This document shows, in pieces, positions 57,958 through 64,000 of a stretch of 64,000 bases of DNA. Positions within the stretch are counted from its first letter, which is position 1. Each line of letters starts with the position of its first letter. Under the pieces are notes generated by a model that did not search any database, was not told where the DNA came from, and worked only from the letters and a program-made list of their open reading frames with translations. The position numbers and the translations under genes were made by a program. The stretch lies in the NCBI GenBank assembly GCA_032622095.1, contig CP136064.1, positions 142,989,954 to 143,053,953 of the forward strand, given 5' to 3'. This DNA comes from Siphonodentalium dalli. Lineage: Eukaryota; Mollusca; Scaphopoda; Gadilida; Siphonodentaliidae.

Positions 57958-58163
57958 TACAACCCCATAAGTGTATGTATTGGAATGGTCATTATTTATT
58001 TGGAAGGGTGTTCAGGATAAAATTAGCAGACAACAGCCAGACGTAAATATAATGCAAGTGCTTAAGGATTCATATTCATTGGGGGGAATGTTCAGATAAT
58101 AAGATCAACATTTCCTATAGGAACTACTATAATTATAATCAATGAGTATTTAGTATAGAATGG
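57958..58163. other. Short spacer
   Basis: AT-rich, with the arm AATGTTCAGATAATAAGATC (58089) resembling the hairpin at 45292. Confidence 0.4.
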
Positions 58164-58171
58164 GTTAACAG

Positions 58172-59878
58172 TAGGGTTTAATCCCAGGACCGGGAATTCC
58201 CGGTTCCAGCAGTCGGTCCCGGTTCCCGGGAAATTCAATGAGCAGAATCGGGAATCAAAGTCCCTATATAATTAGCGTAATACCGTCTAATACGTTCGAT
58301 ATTAGAGCCAATATATGATTTCACAAAACGTGAATATTAATGTCTGCCCTCACGGAAGCAGGGTCAACAATTTAAAGAGTCACGATTGGTATCGACGCAT
58401 GCTGCACGCAGTCACTCACGAGTCACTCACTCGTGATCCGTTGTGTCCCAGTCACAGACTCGTTAGTCACGAGACTCACAGAGTCACGACATGAACATGG
58501 TTGTGTAATGCCACAATGTGTATACGTGACTAACGTGAGACACATTGAGCGATTTGAGTGTCTATAAAGTATAAATAAGAATGACGCAATTTACGTGCCA
58601 AAGCCCAAAGTTGACATGTATTCACTCTTTAGTCTTTAACTGTGATTCGTCTGTGAAGTGCGTGACGTCAGATTTCTCAGAAATTCAGAATCATTTATTG
58701 TGTGCTCACCTGCAAATCGGCTGTGATTATATAACAGACCAAGTTTACCACCTAATGGCGAGTAGGCAAAATCTATTGTCGGTATGGGTGTACTTTGAGA
58801 AAGTGCATCCAGACAAAGCACGGTGCAAAAAGTGCATGAAGCTCCTGAGTGTTAACGGAGGCTCCACATGGGGGGCTGTCAAAGCATTTGCGATCGGTCC
58901 ATGACATTTCCATGGTAAAACGGCCCACTGGACCAGACGTGAAGACTGAAACGTTGCCGCCTCAGAAAGTCCCCCAGACAATTGTCAGTGGGTGACTTTC
59001 TTGTACTGCGGTTGACGGTTTCTCTATTCATGCCCGGGATAGCGAATACATCCGTGGATCGCTCAGCCGAGATGGGCACAATTTGCCCAGAAATCCAACA
59101 GACGCCATGCTTCTCATCCAGGGATTTGCAAAAGAAGTAAGGGGACAGAAGGCCATTGAATATAAACAAAGAATTGCGGCAGGTGAAAGGTTTTCATAAA
59201 CACTTGACGAATGGACGAGCGTTAGAAACAGGCGATATATGAATGTAAATCTTCATGAATTCGGTGCGAAAGTATGGAACACGGGATTAAAGCGCGTGTT
59301 GGGGAAATTTACATCAGAAGCAATGGTTACGTCGGACAGGGAACATCTGGTTGAGTTCAACATTTATATAGATTGATTAGATTCTGACTGTGCTATTAGT
59401 AGTAATTTAGTACCAATGACGGTACCTCTGTAATGTTAAAATTTGGTCGTCTAATGCCAACAATTCCCGTCGTTTGTTACAGTCACGGCATTCACCTTGA
59501 TTAATAATTAATATCGCGTATTCATCAATTTAGTTATCTATTCTGTAACAGGAAGTTGGAGAATAAAACATTGGACCTTTGTTACACGTTTTAGTTGAGT
59601 GTTTACGCCGCAAAATTACGCGGTCGGAACTTCGGAAGTTAGGAACTTTGGAAGATGGTATGCTTTTATTTGTTTATTTTGATGTATGTACCTGAAAATA
59701 AGTCTGACATAAGAATATAAAGAATATGTTATGTGGCCTACTTGTGTTTCTGTGTCTATAAACCAAGAAATATTCAGTTGTCAGTCATTCTGTAAATTAC
59801 CCGGGAAAATTCCCGGTTCTGATGACGTTTTCAGTCCCGTTCCCGGTTCCGCAAAATCCGGGAATATATTAAACCCTA
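58172..59878 (+). mobile_element. hAT element, 1707 bp, perfect 8-bp duplication
   Basis: Ends TAGGGTTTAATCCCAGGACC (58172) and its approximate inverse TTAAACCCTA (59878), duplication GTTAACAG (58164-58171 and 59879-59886). Subterminal CCCGGTTCC and GGGAATTCCCGG palindromes occur inside both ends. It carries the N-terminal half of a transposase (58755-59376); the rest is non-coding, so it is an internally deleted relative of an autonomous hAT. Confidence 0.94.
58755..59376 (+). pseudogene. hAT transposase N-terminal half with BED finger
   Basis: From the ATG at 58755: LLSVWVYFEK, then CKKC (first zinc pair). After a one-base shift in the G run at 58871-58875, HLRSVH supplies the second pair, completing a BED finger (C-x2-C...H-x4-H). 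The new frame continues with stops at 58993 and 59197, reading DAMLLIQGFAKEVRGQ and then TLDEWTSVRNRRYMNVNLHE, a hallmark block of hAT transposases of the ZBED-like/Tip100 kind, with WNTGLKR. It ends near 59376. The rest of the catalytic RNase H domain and the C-terminal dimerisation region are absent. Non-functional. Confidence 0.88.
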
Positions 59879-60063
59879 GTTAACAGAGAGGGAATTTTAT
59901 ATACCGGTAATATCTTTAACTTTCATTAGAAATAGACAAAATCTGGTTTTTAAAGAAGCAAATGAAAGGGTAACCTCGCAGAGAATGTGAGATATTGAAA
60001 ACCTAAAATTGAAATTTTGTTCACCAATAAAGGAAAAGTCGCATACACCTGCATACACACAAG

Positions 60064-61180
60064 ATGAAAGTGTCAATGACACTGTAGCTCAACTTGGGGA
60101 GAGGATACTGTCATACAGTACAGTCAAAAGAGTGATAAGGAATGCAGAAAGTTCAAATGTTTAAGTTATACCAGTTCAATTTCAAAACAATTCTCTGATA
60201 GATGTCCGCTGCAGGGTGTTCCAATGGATTCAAATGTGAAATATGTTTTTTAATGAAATTTGAAAAAAAATTGATGGCTCCAATCCAGTGGTAACCCAAA
60301 AGATCCATATGAAGTTTAGGTGACATTGGATGAGCAGGGTGTGTGCAAGGATTTAGTCGTACAAAGAGTTAAAATCCAAGATGGCTGCCAGCAGCCATGT
60401 TTTTCATCGAAAATATTTCAAATACGATGGCTCCCAACTGGAGGTGATCCTAAACATGCCTGCAAATTTTTTAAACAATTCTCCAATAAATGCATGAGTC
60501 AGGGTGTGCTGATGGATTCATATTTGAAATATAAGATGGCTGCTGGCGGCCAAGTTTATTAACGAATTTCAGAAAAAATTGATGGCTCCCATCTAGAGGT
60601 AACCCTGAAGATCCATATGAAGTTTGGCGACAACAGAGATGTGACCTGTAGTGTGTGCTAATGGAAATTGTTGATGGACAGACGCACAGACGAAGGAAGC
60701 AGACATGTTCATGAAAGGTGTTTTCTGGGACATTTTCTGGCTCATGAGACTTTTTAAAATTCCACAAAATGAATGTATATTGCATTATTAAGTCTCACAA
60801 ACATGTTCCAATTGGATTCAGACAAAAGTCCCATTACCACACGGACAACTTTGACAGACACATTTTTGGACACTCCTGGACAGAGGCCTTATTTTTGTGA
60901 GACTTTAAAAAGGTCCCATAAACTGGAAAAAGTCCAAGAACCATGCTTGGTTAATTTCAAATTTTTGCCTAAGGTTTTTGGTTTCTGGATGATAACATTA
61001 GTTGTGGTTCTTCAGCCGCCTTGACACTTGGTATATTGTGGTTTTGCAGTCCAATGGTCATAGAAGAGGCAGTATGTGTGAACACAAAATGGAAGTGCCA
61101 TAACTGTTGTTTCATTTGTAAGGATGGACGATGGACGCCAACCTATGGAAATAGCTCAAACTCGAGCTAAAACCTGTTAG
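60064..61180 (+). repeat. Family B, copy with atypical middle
   Basis: Opens GAAAGTGTCAATGACACTGT and AGCTCAACTTGGGGAG, with monomers (AAGATGGCTGCCAGCAGCCA, CATATGAAGTTTGGCGAC) to about 60680. From 60690 to about 61110 there is unrelated sequence that folds loosely on itself (CATGAGACTTTTTAAAATTC facing GTGAGACTTTAAAAAGG). It ends GATGGACGCCAACC, ATAGCTCAAACTCGAGCTAAAA. Confidence 0.7.
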
Positions 61181-61663
61181 TTGTGGCATGTTCACATGTA
61201 GTTTCAAGAAAATATCTGCCAGAAAATATCAGGTACAAATGTAGCCTGACATTTTATTACTGCAAAGATTATATCCATGTGTCTGTGGACTGATTACTGA
61301 TGAATGATTGGGCTTGTTCAGAATGGCTTTCACCAGGGTTCATGATGGGTATGGACAATTTTTTTCGAAAATTGCAGAAACAAATTTAAAAAAAAAAAAA
61401 ATTTAATCCCAAAATCGGAAATTTAATTCAAAAACCCAAATTGATTTTGTAACGGGAATGACATGAGAATCAAATTTATAGAATGATTATCCATTAATTG
61501 ATTAAGTGATACAGCTTAATGGGTAACAAAAGGCACTCATGGCAGTGCACTATCAAACAATGTAATAAAACAGTAATGAGGATTAACACTAATGAATCCT
61601 TTGTCATAATGATGAATGATAGATGGTGGGTAGTGGCATATTGTCAAGTAACAATGGTGTGAT
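61181..61663. other. AT-rich spacer
   Basis: No feature recognised apart from an A run (61388-61400). Confidence 0.4.
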
Positions 61664-62893
61664 TAAACAAGATGGTCAATGACTGTGGAGTGGTCACCTG
61701 ACTTTAAAGACGGAGAAGACTGGGATTCTGAAGACTATAATAGTCAGTACTCGTCAAATCACTTTAAAACAAGTAGTTATAAATAGGGACATAGCTAGAG
61801 GGTATTCTTTGACAGGCAGGGGGCAGTGGGTGTTCAGATTGAAATTGCCAACTGCAAACCCTCGACTTATAGCCAGTCGACTCCCAACTGGACCAAACTA
61901 TATATTTTACAACTGGTACTTCAAGCTCTCCAGCTGTTGGAAATTTCCAACATGCCATCCCTCATAAAGTTAGAAATATTCTAAATGTGGCCATTACAAC
62001 ACATTTACCACTGAATACAAAGTTGGAGTCAAAACCAGACCCCCCCCCCCCCCCATTTTCCACCACCCAATTAAGTGGTTCTAAACTCAGCTTATAAATC
62101 AACCCATGAAGTTAATAATCCATATATATATGATGTACATCTACACATTTACCAAATGTAATATCCAATCTATGAGATAAATTGATCCATTGATCTATTA
62201 ATTTAAAAGGGTATATTTTAGGAGCTGAAGTGGATTCATTTTCCTCACAATTAGTTACAAAATTATTAGTTATCAGCATTGCACCACTGATAATTGATCC
62301 TTGAATTAATTATCAGCATAATAAATACGACATATCATTAGCATAGATGAGAATGAGTTAATAGCATATATAAATAATATTATAACATCTGCGGGTATAC
62401 AGCTGCATAGAACAAACGCATGTCACATGGGAATTGAAATGAATGACACAGATAACCATTTTCCCCCATTTCTCTTATTTGTTTATCAAACAGCAGATAA
62501 CATCATCTGTAAGTACCACCACATAGGGCATGAGAGAGGGTGACATGTGTTGACTTATTAAGCTTATTGTTGATATTAAAATTATTGTTGATATGAAAGT
62601 CATGTCTTGTAAAAGAAATTTAATTTCCTTGGGAATGTGAAAAAAAGAAAATAAATTTATTGATTTCTTTTTGATTCAGTCTGATGGTAGTTGAGAAGAA
62701 GTCGTTTTAAGAATTACCATGGAGGGAAAGAGATATGGCCCTGGCTTCGCAACTTTTTGACCCAGTGACCTCATCTGAACAAATCTGAATACCAGTCACA
62801 TAGGGAACATCCATTTCAAATATGAACCCATTCGGTCCTATGGATCTGGAGAAGATGTTCAAAAAATAGACGAGGAGTGGTGACTATAGGAAT
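61664..62893 (+). repeat. Family A, truncated copy
   Basis: The 5-prime module AAACAAGATGGTCAATGACT is near 61664. Poly-C lies at 62041-62054 and monomers at 62680-62850 (AGTCACATAGGGAACATCC), and it stops at GACGAGGAGTGGTGACTATA (62889) before the GAGCTAAAA end. The middle (62060-62640) is diverged AT-rich sequence. Confidence 0.65.
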
Positions 62894-63494
62894 CACTGAA
62901 CTAAATGGTTTCCCATAGGCGACAGTGTTAACGTTTCGGCCAAATTCACTGAATTGAAGCCTGCAGGCCATACCAGTGATGTTTACCCAGCTAGATTGAC
63001 ACCAGTTGATCACGAAAAATCATAGGTCATGTGTTTACTTTTAAAAATAAATCCCCAAGTCTACGACAGGGCTATCTCACAGCCAAATTTGATCTGGAAA
63101 AACCCAGAACTACAGCAGCTAGTTTAATAAATTTCCCGCTCACAAAAATCCATTCCCTCCATTCATTCACCAGTTTAAATTATTTAGGTATTATGTACAA
63201 ATCAAATAAACGCGATGTCATCCTTTAATAACGTGTCTCTGTTTGGGGTACCCAACTTTGAGTTTAAAACTGCATCCAACTGAAGCATGCTGAAATTTTC
63301 AAGTCCGAAAAAATGCCATTCTATGTCCCTTGAGTTGGAAAATTCTAATTTATTGCCATTTCAGTCCGGAAGTAGGAAACATTCGATTTTTGGGTTTCAA
63401 ACAACTAATCAGATATGAAACTATCGGAACAATTAAACCTCCATAGTGGTCACGTTATTTGGAAATGGATAGATACCTATGTTATAATTTAATT
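62894..63494. other. Spacer, no gene recognised
   Basis: Short frames at 62816-63013 and 63031-63228 show no motif. The stretch at 63060-63180 has somewhat protein-like composition (GYLTAKFDLEKPRTTAASLI) but no recognised family. Confidence 0.4.
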
Positions 63495-64000
63495 TAGGAC
63501 TCCGTGAACCTTAGATTTTAGATCGAACCAAACCTTGAAACAGAATAGTCATCTTGGTTTCGAATCGAACCATACATCAAACCTAATTACCAACATTGTC
63601 GTTGTGATAGTGGACAATTAAAACACAGTTAGTGGACATTATTATATCAAAATATATTTAAGTCAATTTTCACGGTAGATATGGTATACGCCCAGAGTTA
63701 AATCAAAGTGCCAATGTATGTGTAATCAAATCGTGATTACGTTGAACTTGTCAGCATTGTGTTCTATCAAAGACATCGATTGTATTTCCTTTGAAGTCTC
63801 TCTATTCTCTTTGATCTTGATTGGTGTGTTTAGCGACATTGACAAAATGCAGTATGTGCGTCTCGCTTCAACAATGTGAATAATGGTGAATGGTCAAGGC
63901 CGTAATACATAGTCATGACCAGAGCGATGTCACGTTTAAAAGCCAGTATGCTGAAATATATCATGCGTGTGCATCAGAGGGTGAATGGACCCAACACTTG
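63495..64000. mobile_element. Left end of a further hAT-like element, cut by window edge
   Basis: TAGGACTCCGTGAACCTTAG followed by ATTTTAGATCGAACC parallels the left end at 7580 (TAGGGGCCTGCGAATCTTAG, ATTTTGGTTCGAATT). A TCGAATCGAACC word follows as in the other hAT copies. The right end and the target duplication lie outside the window. Confidence 0.5.

Noticed and set aside
58879-59169. Minus-strand 96-residue frame
   Set aside because: It is antisense to the clear hAT transposase block on the plus strand.
1-64000. tRNA, rRNA, riboswitch, operon or terminator features
   Set aside because: I looked for them and saw none that I could support. The window is eukaryotic repeat-rich DNA, and bacterial-type signals are not expected.

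Overview
This window is eukaryotic, from an animal genome. It is AT-rich and full of simple repeats. I see no operon, no ribosomal RNA, no recognisable tRNA and no convincing intact host gene. Several families resemble repeats common in marine molluscs, especially bivalves: Helitron-like units with internal 122-bp tandem cores, (GACGGACA)n-tailed dispersed repeats, and CR1/Jockey-type LINEs. A mollusc is my best guess, but this is inference.

The window is best read as nested transposons that can be un-nested base by base. Left part (1-6115): a broken transposon-derived DDE-like gene (679-1908), a TTAA-flanked MITE (2134-2495) and three Helitron-like units joined head to tail (3845-6115). First nest (7580-20820): a hAT-like shell with an imperfect 8-bp target duplication holds a dispersed repeat (family B). 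B is split by a minus-strand LINE (LINE-1, 9016-19755). LINE-1 is split by a hAT element (10408-11397), a family A repeat (11501-14913, itself carrying a TA-flanked element) and a 4.3-kb element with 4-bp GTAC duplications and palindromic CCATGG-type arrays (15001-19279). Removing each insertion rejoins the LINE-1 reading frame.

Second nest (about 22.5-29.2 kb): a plus-strand LINE (LINE-2) with an ORF1 of unknown family, an AP endonuclease and a reverse transcriptase. It is interrupted by a TIR element (25304-27861) that itself contains a 211-bp near-perfect palindrome and a third hAT element. Middle (29-49 kb): an element with arrays of a TATTCCGAA iteron at both ends, a 710-bp satellite, a ~170-bp tandem family, a full-length family A copy, a TTAA element, an SGNH-hydrolase fragment and a second palindrome.

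Right part (49-64 kb): a second iteron element swollen to 8.8 kb by later insertions, including two almost identical 648-bp TTAA elements, the youngest-looking DNA here. Then come a hAT element with a BED zinc finger and part of a transposase (58172-59878), more B and A repeats, and the start of a fifth hAT-like end (63495). The only hints of host sequence are a candidate terminal exon (21121-21255, minus) and a TATA box followed by a short ORF (35473-35619). Both are weak.
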